From Bacteroidota bacterium (GTDB lineage Bacteria > Bacteroidota > Ignavibacteria > OLB7), in contig JAFDZV010000014.1 in the NCBI GenBank assembly GCA_018266795.1, positions 22,029 through 86,028 on the forward strand: 64,000 bases of DNA, read 5' to 3'. Position numbers and translations under genes: made by a program. Below the pieces are notes generated by a model. The model searched no databases. It worked only from the letters and a program-made list of their open reading frames with translations, and had not been told where the DNA came from. Below, one piece after another: positions 10,736-18,959 of the stretch. Positions within the stretch are counted from its first letter, which is position 1. Every line of letters begins with the position of its first letter.

Positions 10736-10771
10736 AAGGCCGCCGTGAACATCGATGTTCGCGGCGGCCTT
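10736..10771 (+). terminator. terminator after purA
   Basis: AAGGCCGCCG and CGGCGGCCTT, extended by GAAC/GTTC, form a long stem around ATCGAT. The downstream bases are CGGCATTC, so the T tract is weak. Confidence 0.55.
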
Positions 10772-11162
10772 CGGCATTCATAGCTGCGTGGTATGGAGTT
10801 CGACCCATCGTTACGCGGCAGCGGCCGCCGCGTTCTCCATGTTCAATGCGAAATCGACGAGCGTAGGGGAGATCCCCGTCGCAGCGACTGTATCGCCGCG
10901 AAAAAAGAGAAGCCATCGACAGGTGAATGCTGCAAGCCCGCCGCAGATCGGTGGCGGGCGCAGTCTGCCGGGGTGTAGCCGAGGATGGCCCCGACTGCTG
11001 CCATCCATGATGTCCGGTATTTCAATCAGCTCCCGGATTGCGTGGATGCCTGCCTTCTGCGAGCGCTGTATGTTGGCGCCCTGTCAATATCGGCGGAGCC
11101 TGCAATCGGCAGGTCGGTGCCGTGCGATATTCTTCATGTCGTTTTATGCAGTGGAGGAGAAT
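10772..11162. other. gene-poor stretch between purA and a small lipoprotein
   Basis: Both strands have only short open frames with Ala/Arg/Ser-rich, gene-unlike translations. I see no motif, no clear start with a ribosome binding site, and no repeat. It may be decayed coding sequence, but nothing identifiable remains. Confidence 0.35.
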
Positions 11163-11552
11163 ATGGTGAGATCAATTGCATGCCGGAAAATTCGTAGCCG
11201 TATTGGTTCGCGCACAACGCGCTGGACCTCGTTGTTCATGATCGTACTCGCCGGGATCGCCGCCAACGGCTGCGGAGCCCGGAACGGCACCGCGACCGAA
11301 ACGCCGGGTGCACGCGCCGTCACCTCGATAAGCGCACAGGAGCTTCAGGCGATTCGCCGTGATCGCAGGGATGTTGTTCTCGTGGATCGCACGCCGCCTT
11401 CTGTTCCGGCAAGAGTGATCAAGATGGTGGGGCTTGACAGGAATGGACAACTCCAGGTGTTCTTTCTCGATCTGTGCTCCGGTAAACTTTACAATGTTTT
11501 TGGCCAGATCGAATATCACTATCCCGGAGAGTGGGGTGGCCCCGACTGTTGA
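11163..11552 (+). CDS. small predicted lipoprotein of unknown function
   Basis: 129 residues from an ATG preceded by GGAGGAG, one of the clearest ribosome binding sites in the window. A hydrophobic segment (LFMIVLAGIAANGCG) ends in a lipobox-like Cys, so the protein is probably anchored to a membrane. The mature part has no domain I recognise; its end (GKLYNVFGQIEYHYPGEW) is polar and aromatic. It is followed by a hairpin shared with the convergent PBP2 gene. Function unknown. Confidence 0.55.
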   Translation: MVRSIACRKIRSRIGSRTTRWTSLFMIVLAGIAANGCGARNGTATETPGARAVTSISAQELQAIRRDRRDVVLVDRTPPSVPARVIKMVGLDRNGQLQVFFLDLCSGKLYNVFGQIEYHYPGEWGGPDC

Positions 11553-11671
11553 GCCCGGAGTGCGGCCGGCGGGTTGCGATCGCTCGCACGGTACTTCCGC
11601 TCGGTAATGTGGTGAGCGGCGCGTCCGTACGGTTGGTATCGTCCGGGGCGAATCCGGCATCCGAACTATGG

Positions 11672-11708
11672 AGCCGCCTCACATCCGCATGGTCCGGAAG
11701 TGAGGCGG
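11672..11708. terminator. bidirectional terminator between convergent genes
   Basis: GCCGCCTCAC (11672-11681) and GTGAGGCGGC (11699-11708) make a perfect 10-bp stem between the plus-strand lipoprotein gene and the minus-strand PBP2 gene, with TTGATT on the plus side. Confidence 0.65.
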
Positions 11709-11737
11709 CTTGATTCTGCGAGGCCCGGCCTGCCGGC

Positions 11738-13621
11738 TCAATGCAGCGAATCCGGAATCATGGAGCTCTCCTGCACGTCGCCGTCCGCGCCGGGCGGCAT
11801 GTTGATCGAGTGGAGCGCATTTGGGTTGTTCAGCGAGTCGGCCGCCTGAGCGTCGCCCTCCTCGCGCTGCCGCGTCAGGTAATAGCGGATCAGCTTGCGG
11901 GCGATCGGAGCGGAATACGTTCCGCCGAAGCCGCTGTTCTCCACCAGCACGCACATCGCAATCTTCGGCTTGTCGAACGGCGCGTAGCAGATGAACCATG
12001 CGTGGTCGCGCTTCCCCTTGCCGGCCTGTGCCGTGCCGGTCTTGCCGGCAATCACGATATCGCTCATCTTCGCGCCGCCCGCCGTTCCGCCGGGTGTGTT
12101 CACCACATCGAACATACCGGCGTGAATCACGTCCATGATGTCGTGCGAGATGCCCAGATCCTCCGCATCGTACTTCACCTTCTCGATGGAACCGAGCTGG
12201 TTGTTCTTGATTGCGCGCACCAGATGCGGCTGGTACCAGGTGCCGCCGTTGGCAAGCGCGCCGCAGTAGGCAGCAAGCTGCATCGGGTTCACCTTGATTT
12301 CTCCCTGCCCGATCCCAAGGTTCACCAGCACGCCTTTCGGCCACTTCCCCGCGCCGTAAACCTTGTCGTAGTACTCCTGCGATGGAAGCAGGGTCGTCCC
12401 CTCCGGCACGTCAACGCCCAAGCGGCGCCCGAAGTGGAACAGCTGTCCGTACTTCGTGTAGTTGTCGATCCCCATCTGCAGGGCGAGCTTGTAGAAGAAG
12501 ACATTGCAGGAGACATGGATTGCCTTGCGCACGTTCACCAGGCCGTGCACGCCGTGACACTTCCACGTGTTTCCGCCAAGCGTGAACGAGCCCGGGCAGG
12601 AGATCGTGGTGCTGGGCTTGATGTATCCCTCGGTGAGCCCGGCGATCGCCATCAGCATCTTCCACGTGGAGCCGGGCGGATACACCGCCTGCGTGGCGCG
12701 GTTCAGAAGCGGCTTGCCGGGATCGTTGGCCACCTTCTCGTACGCCTCCTTCGTGGTGACGCCGCTGAAGAGAGCGGGGTCGTAGTCCGGCGCGCTGGCC
12801 ATGGCCAGTATCTCGCCGTTGTTCGGATCCAGCGCCACCACCGCTCCGTGATACCCCTTCAACAGCTTCTCGGCATACTGCTGCAGGCCCGCATCCAGCC
12901 CCAGGTACAGATCGAATCCGTTGGACGGGGTGCGATCGTTCTTGCCGTCGTTGAAGGAGTTCACGCGCTGGCCGCGATTGTTCACCGCCACGAACTCGTA
13001 TCCCTTCTCGCCGCGCAGGTGATCTTCGAATGCCTTCTCGATTCCGGACTTGCCCACCACATCACCGGGCGTGTAGTAATCACCAAGCTCTCCGATCTCC
13101 GTGTTGGAGATCTCCTTCGTGTAGCCGAGGATATGGGAGGCGCGGATATCGGCGGTATAGGCGCGCTTGGATTCCTCCACGATGTCCACACCAACCAGAT
13201 CCGTATGCAGCTCGTTCAGGCGGGCCCATCCCTGGCGGTCCACATCGCGCCAGATGCGGATGGGCGAGTAATCGTTGGTCTTGTACTGCTTGATCTTGTC
13301 GTTGATCGTGACCGTGTCCGTGGCAAGGATGCGCGCCAGCAGTGCCTTGCTCTGCGGCGTAAGCTTGTTCGGCGTCACAAGCACGGTGTAGGAGGGGATG
13401 TTGGCCACGATCGGGTGGCCGTAGCGATCGTAGATCGCGCCGCGAATCGGTTCGCGTACGATCTGCTTGATTCCCTGCGCCTCCGTTCTGGTGCGATACT
13501 CCGAACCCTCGATCAACTGCAACTGAACCAGCCGCGCGGTGAATGCCCCGAAGATCAGGAGCAGCAGCCCGATGAACGTGCGCTTGCGTGTTGTTGAACC
13601 GAAGGAACGATCGACTTCCAT
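11738..13621 (-). CDS. mrdA: penicillin-binding protein 2 (peptidoglycan transpeptidase)
   Basis: Class B PBP that cross-links peptidoglycan for cell elongation. 627 residues from the ATG at 13621, chosen because MEVDRSFG comes right before the single N-terminal TM helix ([19 protein letters not shown]); longer frames lack homologous sequence. After the PBP dimer domain ([13 protein letters not shown]), the transpeptidase has the active-site STWK at about residue 317, the SCN motif (HVSCNVF) and KTGTAQ near residue 527. MreC, MreD and RodA genes, often adjacent, are not here. The sucD gene is divergent. Confidence 0.93.
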   Translation of the reverse strand: MEVDRSFGSTTRKRTFIGLLLLIFGAFTARLVQLQLIEGSEYRTRTEAQGIKQIVREPIRGAIYDRYGHPIVANIPSYTVLVTPNKLTPQSKALLARILATDTVTINDKIKQYKTNDYSPIRIWRDVDRQGWARLNELHTDLVGVDIVEESKRAYTADIRASHILGYTKEISNTEIGELGDYYTPGDVVGKSGIEKAFEDHLRGEKGYEFVAVNNRGQRVNSFNDGKNDRTPSNGFDLYLGLDAGLQQYAEKLLKGYHGAVVALDPNNGEILAMASAPDYDPALFSGVTTKEAYEKVANDPGKPLLNRATQAVYPPGSTWKMLMAIAGLTEGYIKPSTTISCPGSFTLGGNTWKCHGVHGLVNVRKAIHVSCNVFFYKLALQMGIDNYTKYGQLFHFGRRLGVDVPEGTTLLPSQEYYDKVYGAGKWPKGVLVNLGIGQGEIKVNPMQLAAYCGALANGGTWYQPHLVRAIKNNQLGSIEKVKYDAEDLGISHDIMDVIHAGMFDVVNTPGGTAGGAKMSDIVIAGKTGTAQAGKGKRDHAWFICYAPFDKPKIAMCVLVENSGFGGTYSAPIARKLIRYYLTRQREEGDAQAADSLNNPNALHSINMPPGADGDVQESSMIPDSLH

Positions 13622-13744
13622 GGAGGCTTGCCCGGTTGGCTTCGAGAGGAACGGAGGGTTGGATCGGCTCCGGGGCGCTGCGCCGGGAGTTCGGCGGGGA
13701 GCACAGCATGCCTGCGGAGAGCAACTTGATACAAGATTCAGATG

Positions 13745-13752
13745 CAAAAATA
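13745..13752 (-). promoter_or_regulatory. minus-7 box for the PBP2 gene
   Basis: CAAAAATA on the plus strand reads TATTTTTG on the minus strand, an exact TAnnTTTG match about 125 bases before the PBP2 start. Confidence 0.4.
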
Positions 13753-13896
13753 CGACACGATATGGCTAATTGTCGGGCCGCAAATAGTGGCCGGGACGAA
13801 TTTTTACGGCTGCATCCCGCAGCAGCTCATTCCCCTGCCGGAAGTCTGCGCGCATCGTTACATCATCCTGATCTTCGCAGGCCCGGCCGCTTTTCG

Positions 13897-13904
13897 TACC
13901 TTTG
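13897..13904 (+). promoter_or_regulatory. minus-7 box for sucD
   Basis: TACCTTTG is an exact TAnnTTTG match, 49 bases before the sucD ATG. Confidence 0.5.
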
Positions 13905-13953
13905 CGGTCTCCTTCGGCGAACGTCAACTCTAACTCTTCCCAATACAGCAGCT

Positions 13954-14979
13954 ATGGCCGTCCTGATCGACAAGAACACACGGGTTCTGGTGCAGGGTCT
14001 TACCGGAAGCGAAGGCACCTATCATGCATCGCAGATGCTCGAGTATGGAACCAACGTCGTGGCCGGCGTTACGCCGGGCAAGGGTGGGACCGAGTATCAG
14101 CCCGCCGAATTCATCCGTCCGGTTCCGGTGTTCAACACCGTTTCCGAAGCAGTTGCCGCCACCGGCGCCAATGCATCGGTGATCTTCGTTCCGGCTCCGT
14201 TCGCGGCCGATGCAATCATGGAGGCCGCCGACGCCGGTATTCCGCTGGTGATCTGCATCACCGAAGGCATTCCGGTGGAGGACATGGTTGGGGTGAACCA
14301 GTATCTGAAGGGACGTTCCACGCGTCTGGTTGGGCCGAACTGTCCCGGTGTGATCACGCCGGATCAGTGCAAGATCGGGATCATGCCCGGCTTCATTCAC
14401 AAGAGCGGCTCCGTTGGCGTCGTCTCGCGGAGCGGAACGCTCACCTACGAGGCTGTGCGCCAGCTCACCGATGTGGGCCTTGGGCAGTCCACCTGCATCG
14501 GCATCGGCGGCGATCCGATCATCGGCACGCGCTTCATCGATGCCATCAAGCTCTTCAACGAGGACCCGCAGACCGAGGCGATTCTGATGATCGGCGAGAT
14601 CGGCGGCTCGGCGGAGGAGGAAGCCGCGGCCTTCGTTGCGAAGAATGTGAAGAAGCCGGTTGTTGGCTTCATTGCCGGCCGCACGGCTCCTCCCGGACGC
14701 CGGATGGGCCATGCCGGCGCCATCATCTCCGGCGGAAAGGGAACGGCGGCGGAGAAGACTGCCGCCATGCGCGCCGCCGGCATCATCGTGGTGGATACTC
14801 CGGCCGAGCTTGGCCATACCGTGCTCAACGCGCTCAACGGCAACGGCAAGGTGAAGGCACCGGCTCCGAAGGCCGCGGCAAAGGCTTCCGCTCCGGCGAA
14901 GAGTGCCAAGGCCGAGACCGCGGCCGGCACCGCTGCCAAGAAGAGCGCGGCGAAGAAGACACCCGCCAAGAAGAAGTAG
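13954..14979 (+). CDS. sucD: succinyl-CoA synthetase alpha subunit with Lys/Ala-rich C-terminal tail
   Basis: CoA-binding alpha subunit of the TCA-cycle ligase that converts succinyl-CoA to succinate with nucleotide formation. 341 residues against about 290 in the family. ATG 13954 gives [21 protein letters not shown], the normal start. The phosphorylated active-site His is His253 in [24 protein letters not shown] and GGDPIIGT are intact. Residues about 298-341 are an extra tail made almost only of Ala, Lys, Pro, Ser and Thr, like the C-terminus of histone H1. The beta subunit gene sucC is not adjacent. Own promoter-like box upstream. Confidence 0.94.
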   Translation: MAVLIDKNTRVLVQGLTGSEGTYHASQMLEYGTNVVAGVTPGKGGTEYQPAEFIRPVPVFNTVSEAVAATGANASVIFVPAPFAADAIMEAADAGIPLVICITEGIPVEDMVGVNQYLKGRSTRLVGPNCPGVITPDQCKIGIMPGFIHKSGSVGVVSRSGTLTYEAVRQLTDVGLGQSTCIGIGGDPIIGTRFIDAIKLFNEDPQTEAILMIGEIGGSAEEEAAAFVAKNVKKPVVGFIAGRTAPPGRRMGHAGAIISGGKGTAAEKTAAMRAAGIIVVDTPAELGHTVLNALNGNGKVKAPAPKAAAKASAPAKSAKAETAAGTAAKKSAAKKTPAKKK

Positions 14980-15351
14980 CCGAACCCCGGCGGTATCGCC
15001 GCCGAGGAGGCCGTTCTGTCGGGAGCCGATTCCAGCGGGTGCGAGAAAACCGCGTGTCCTCTTCCAACGCATGCGGTGGCCCTGCCGGAGTTTCCAAGAG
15101 CTCCGGACAGACAGGACGTTGTTCTATTTTCTGCTTGGCGTGTTCCTGCAACTGACCAAGGACTACAGCGAGCCGCAGGCTAGCGTACAAAGAACCAGAC
15201 GCCTGGTTGTGAACGGCCGCTGATAACGTGATCGGCCATTTGGTAGGAACTCTAACAATCCTGAGCCTCATGTGTTCTACGGGGGTGAGTCGGTCGCCCA
15301 GGGCAGCCGGCTCCTCCCCGCGTTTGGTTCAGGCCCATTCATTCTTCAGGG
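14980..15351. other. intergenic region sucD-rhodanese
   Basis: No gene supported. GGCGG-TATCG-CCGCC just after sucD and CCGGAG/CTCCGG (15085-15106), followed by a T-rich segment near 15120-15135, are candidate terminators. The remainder shows nothing recognisable. Confidence 0.35.
15085..15106 (+). terminator. possible sucD terminator
   Basis: CCGGAG and CTCCGG form a 6-bp stem with a 10-base loop; T-rich sequence (GTTGTTCTATTTTC) begins about 12 bases later. Confidence 0.35.
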
Positions 15352-15357
15352 ATGGCG

Positions 15358-15726
15358 ATGGCACACTCCGAACGATTCGTACATCTGGTGGACGATGCGA
15401 AGAGCCGCATTCGTGAGATCACGCCTGACGAAGTTCATGCGATGCTCGAGCGTGGCGACGATTTCCTCCTGATCGATACCCGTGAGGAGAGCGAATGGAA
15501 GGCCGGGCATGTTGCAGGCGCCATTCATCTCGGAAAGGGAATCATCGAGCGTGATATCGAGGCGCGTGTCCCCGACAGCGATCGCGCGATGGTGCTCTAT
15601 TGCGGCGGCGGCTTCCGATCCGCGCTCGCCGCAGACAACCTGCAGAAGATGGGATACACGAACGTCCTCTCCATGTCCGAAGGCTGGCGTGGATGGGGCG
15701 CACGTGGATTCCCGACGGAGGAATGA
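15358..15726 (+). CDS. rhodanese-like sulfurtransferase domain protein
   Basis: 122 residues, a single rhodanese domain. ITPDEVHAML opens the fold, and the six-residue active loop is CGGGFRS with the catalytic Cys near residue 82. LLIDTREESEWKAGHVAGAIHL is the typical CDC25/rhodanese segment. Cytoplasmic, since there is no signal peptide. ATG 15358 is preferred over the in-frame ATG 15352 because AGGG at 15348-15351 is then 6 bases upstream rather than touching the start. Such proteins carry persulfide sulfur; the acceptor cannot be deduced. ndk follows after 66 bases. Confidence 0.88.
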   Translation: MAHSERFVHLVDDAKSRIREITPDEVHAMLERGDDFLLIDTREESEWKAGHVAGAIHLGKGIIERDIEARVPDSDRAMVLYCGGGFRSALAADNLQKMGYTNVLSMSEGWRGWGARGFPTEE

Positions 15727-15792
15727 GAGATAGAGGCGAAGCATCCGGCCGCCGGCCATTCCCTTGACGATCAATCAACAACCTACCAACAC

Positions 15793-16209
15793 GTGGAACG
15801 TACTCTTTGCATTATCAAGCCTGATGCTGTTCGGAAGAACGTGATCGGCGAAATCGTTGCCATGCTCACCGGAGCGGGCTTCAGCATTCTCGGCATGAAG
15901 ATGATCCGGCTCTCGGCGCAGGATGGCGAGCGCTTCTATGCGGTTCATCGCGAGCGCCCATTCTTTGCAAGCCTGGTGGAATTCATGTCCAGCGGTCCGG
16001 TGGTGGTGATTGCCCTTGCGAAGGAGAACGCAGTTGCGGACTATCGCAAGCTGATCGGAGCTACCGATCCTGCCGAGGCCGAGGAAGGAACCGTGCGCAA
16101 GCGCTTCGCTTCCAGCAAGGGGGAGAACGCGGTGCATGGATCGGATTCGGTTGAGAACGGCATCAACGAGATCGCCTTCTTCTTCGCAGAGCGCGAACTG
16201 GCGGCGTAA
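15793..16209 (+). CDS. ndk: nucleoside diphosphate kinase
   Basis: Transfers the gamma phosphate from ATP to nucleoside diphosphates through a phospho-His. 138 residues, normal length. The GTG start gives [16 protein letters not shown], the standard N-terminus. Catalytic His115 sits in NAVHGSDS, and the Kpn loop region and [15 protein letters not shown] are conserved. No strong ribosome binding site is seen before the GTG. Confidence 0.96.
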   Translation: MERTLCIIKPDAVRKNVIGEIVAMLTGAGFSILGMKMIRLSAQDGERFYAVHRERPFFASLVEFMSSGPVVVIALAKENAVADYRKLIGATDPAEAEEGTVRKRFASSKGENAVHGSDSVENGINEIAFFFAERELAA

Positions 16210-16450
16210 CGCTTCCCGGTGCACTCGGGTTGCGCAGCCGTCCGCAGGGTAGCCGCCGGCAGGTGGAACCTGCCCAATGCGGCGGGGCACGCGCTGAAGA
16301 CTGCTTCGGCACGTCGGGCGGGTTGAACTGTTCGTGCATCTTCAACGTCTACGCTCAGGCTCCTCCTGGGCGTTGCCGCACCCGGCGGCGCCTGAACTCG
16401 CAATTCGACTTCGATATCTCATGATGATGACCAGATCCCACGGGAACACG

Positions 16451-17413
16451 ATGCGATTCTCCGCGGCACTCTTCGCCGCGTGCGTGCTTGCGCTCGGCGT
16501 CGCGCCGCGTGCACAGGCACAGGGCTTCTTCAGCTTCGGGCCGCCGCTTCGTCCGAACATCGTGTTCGCCTACAAGTACGTGGAGCGCGTCACCGAGCGG
16601 CATGTGCTCTCCGGCCAGGTGATCGATTCCAGCGAGCGCGTTCTGAACTACTACATCTCGGAACGCCAGGTGCCTAAGTCCAACGGGCTGATCGGCCTCG
16701 AGGCGAATGTGGATTCGATGGAGATCGACATCCGCGGCATCGGAGGGCATGTGTACTTCAACACGCAGCGGATCGATCAGGTCTCGGACAAGGAGCTCGT
16801 GCGCAATCGCGATGTGTTCGGTCCGTCGGCGCTGGTGAATCGGATGGTGACCTTCAACATGACGCCCTATGGAAAGATCGTGAGCGTGGAGAGCGCATCG
16901 CGCAAGCAGGCGCTGGAGGATCTGATGGATCCTGCGATCGATCCCTTCACGCGGCAGCGTCTGCGCGAGGTGTTCACCGATGAGTACATGACCTCGGTCT
17001 TCCTTCCGTGGCGCAATGTTGTTCCGCTGGGGCAGAAGGTGCCCTACGCCAAGCAGTTGCGCGTGCCGTTCCAGACGGCGTTCGATCGCCTTTCGTTCCG
17101 CGACACGGCGATGGTGCAGGTGGTGAAGGAGCCGGACAACGCGCCGCATCTCCGGTTCAGCTCCGAGCTGGACAGGCCGCTCAATTCGGAGATGACCATC
17201 ACGGCTTTCGACGAACCGGTGAAGGTGACCTCCGCCCACGCCAGGGTTGGCGGCGATCTGAAGCTGGACGATGACGGCGTAGTGCTCTCCGGATGGACAA
17301 CGATGAACGGCACCATCGTCACGATGCGCAACGGCGCCCCCGTTACCAGTACCGTCACGCACGAGGTGTTCGTACAGCAGATCGGCATGGGCGTTGTGAA
17401 CAACAGCCAGTAG
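16451..17413 (+). CDS. exported protein of unknown function (DUF6263-like fold)
   Basis: 320 residues starting with a clear signal peptide (MRFSAALFAACVLALGVAPRAQAQ). ATG 16451 is favoured by GGGAA 6 bases upstream and by the signal peptide; ATG 16421 is the alternative. The mature protein is beta-rich with no enzyme motif. Its order of features resembles the next gene: a VTFNMTPYGKIVSVES-type strand, a helical LMDPAIDPFTRQRLREVF segment, then FLPW..VPLGQ. The two look like distant paralogues, probably periplasmic or surface proteins. Function unknown. Confidence 0.6.
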   Translation: MRFSAALFAACVLALGVAPRAQAQGFFSFGPPLRPNIVFAYKYVERVTERHVLSGQVIDSSERVLNYYISERQVPKSNGLIGLEANVDSMEIDIRGIGGHVYFNTQRIDQVSDKELVRNRDVFGPSALVNRMVTFNMTPYGKIVSVESASRKQALEDLMDPAIDPFTRQRLREVFTDEYMTSVFLPWRNVVPLGQKVPYAKQLRVPFQTAFDRLSFRDTAMVQVVKEPDNAPHLRFSSELDRPLNSEMTITAFDEPVKVTSAHARVGGDLKLDDDGVVLSGWTTMNGTIVTMRNGAPVTSTVTHEVFVQQIGMGVVNNSQ

Positions 17414-17461
17414 CCTGCTCCGCATGCGGCGCCGACCGCCGCGCGGCCGCCCATCTCTTCG

Positions 17462-17501
17462 ATGCCCGTCTGCTTCCGACACGGCGGAGGCGGACGGGCA
17501 T
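17462..17501 (+). terminator. strong hairpin terminator
   Basis: ATGCCCGTC (17462-17470) pairs with GACGGGCAT (17493-17501), extended inward by TGCTTCCG/CGGAGGCG, giving a stem of about 17 pairs. No T tract follows. Confidence 0.55.
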
Positions 17502-17560
17502 TGCCGTTCGGCCTTCGTTGCCGCCGGAGGCTTTCCTCTTCACATTCCGCCAACTATCAG

Positions 17561-17568
17561 TAGATTGT
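17561..17568 (+). promoter_or_regulatory. possible minus-7 box
   Basis: TAGATTGT resembles TAnnTTTG with two mismatches, about 60 bases before the lipoprotein start at 17627. Confidence 0.3.
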
Positions 17569-17626
17569 AGCCATTTCGATCAGGTGTGTGCCGGCTGTAT
17601 TGCGCGGCGTTCGCCTCTTCCTCACG

Positions 17627-18790
17627 ATGCAACGCATGCCGATGACTCGATCACGCTTCCCATTCCAAACGCCTCTCCTGAACCTCATCACCCCGGCACT
17701 CGTCACACTACTGATCGGTATCGTTAGCGGCGGCTGCGGCTCGAACGACAAGAAGCCCGGCACGACCTCCGATACGTCGCACGGCAAGACGGCCGCCGTG
17801 AAGGGGGCCGATTCTTCACATCCTGCCGTTGCGCTTCCCGAGGGAGCCGCGCCGATCGATTCCACCGTGAAGTTCACGCTGAAGCTTGCGCCCCACGTTG
17901 GCGACGAGTACAGCTATCGCGTCGCGCAGAAGGGGTTCACCGAGTTCGAAGGGAAGAAGGCCACGGAGTCATCGGTCTACTGCTTCACACAGAAGATCAC
18001 CGGCATCAACAACGACGGATCGTTCACGACGGAGATGCGGTACGACAGCATCGCCTCCAGCAAGGCCGTTCCCGCCGGCGTGCTGGATTCCGTTGCGCAC
18101 ACGTTCGCCTTCGACACGCGCAAGAAAGTGGACTCATCCATTCCCGATGCCGCGCAGGCGAAGGCGTTGATCGGCATGCGGGTGATTCTCACTATCTCCA
18201 AGGATGGCGAGGTGCGGGAGGTGTCGAACCTCGATCCCGTGTTGAGCGCGCTGCTCGGGAAGCTGCGCGACAGCGTTCCCCCGGAGAAGCTGGAACAGGT
18301 GCGGAACATGCTGAAGATCTCCGCCTTCCAGTCCGTTGTTCAGCAGCTCTTCATTCAGGTGTATCCGGACTCCGCCATCCACAGCGGCTCGCACTGGTCA
18401 CGCCAGGACGAGACCCCGCTCGTGCTGCCGATCGCCGCGGTGCCGTCGCGTGCATCGGTTACCTACACGCTCACCGAGGCCAGGAAGGCCGGCGACCGTA
18501 CGTTCGCGCATGTGAAGGTGACGCTCGCGACGACGTTTCCGCAGAAGAAGATGGACAACAAGCAGGTGACCACGGTGATCAACGACGCAAAGGCCACGGG
18601 TGCCGGAGACATCGTGGTGGATGCGGGCACCGGCTTTCCGGAGCAGAAGACCTCGAACGTCACGCTCTATCTGAAGGTGACCGGAACCGCCAAGGTTGGG
18701 CCGGCTGCGGGGAAGTCGCAGACGCTCTCGCAGACGAAGTCCAGTTCCACCGTCGTGGAACTTCTGAACTACAAGCCGGCCGCACACTGA
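17627..18790 (+). CDS. predicted lipoprotein, DUF6263-like
   Basis: 387 residues. A hydrophobic signal (LVTLLIGIVSGGCGS) ends in a lipobox Cys, so it is a lipoprotein. A Ser/Thr/Lys linker follows, then a domain beginning LKLAPHVGDEYSYRV with beta strands around a helical block (LSALLGKLRDSVPPEKLEQVRNML) and a GSHWSRQDETPL turn. This layout matches the DUF6263 type of exported protein and the upstream gene. No catalytic residues are evident. ATG 17636 or 17642 are alternative starts with no ribosome binding site to choose between them. Confidence 0.6.
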   Translation: MQRMPMTRSRFPFQTPLLNLITPALVTLLIGIVSGGCGSNDKKPGTTSDTSHGKTAAVKGADSSHPAVALPEGAAPIDSTVKFTLKLAPHVGDEYSYRVAQKGFTEFEGKKATESSVYCFTQKITGINNDGSFTTEMRYDSIASSKAVPAGVLDSVAHTFAFDTRKKVDSSIPDAAQAKALIGMRVILTISKDGEVREVSNLDPVLSALLGKLRDSVPPEKLEQVRNMLKISAFQSVVQQLFIQVYPDSAIHSGSHWSRQDETPLVLPIAAVPSRASVTYTLTEARKAGDRTFAHVKVTLATTFPQKKMDNKQVTTVINDAKATGAGDIVVDAGTGFPEQKTSNVTLYLKVTGTAKVGPAAGKSQTLSQTKSSSTVVELLNYKPAAH

Positions 18791-18959
18791 GGCAGCCCGG
18801 CTCGATTGAATGTGAGCGGCACGGCGGCCGCCTTCGGCTGACCGCCTTCGCCGAGAGCGTTGAGCGGCGGGCGGAATGTCGGCCTCGGCGCGATCACGTT
18901 CCGGCTATCGTGGGACCATTTCCAAACGGGTTGCGGGGCAACAATACGGCTCGTTCTTC

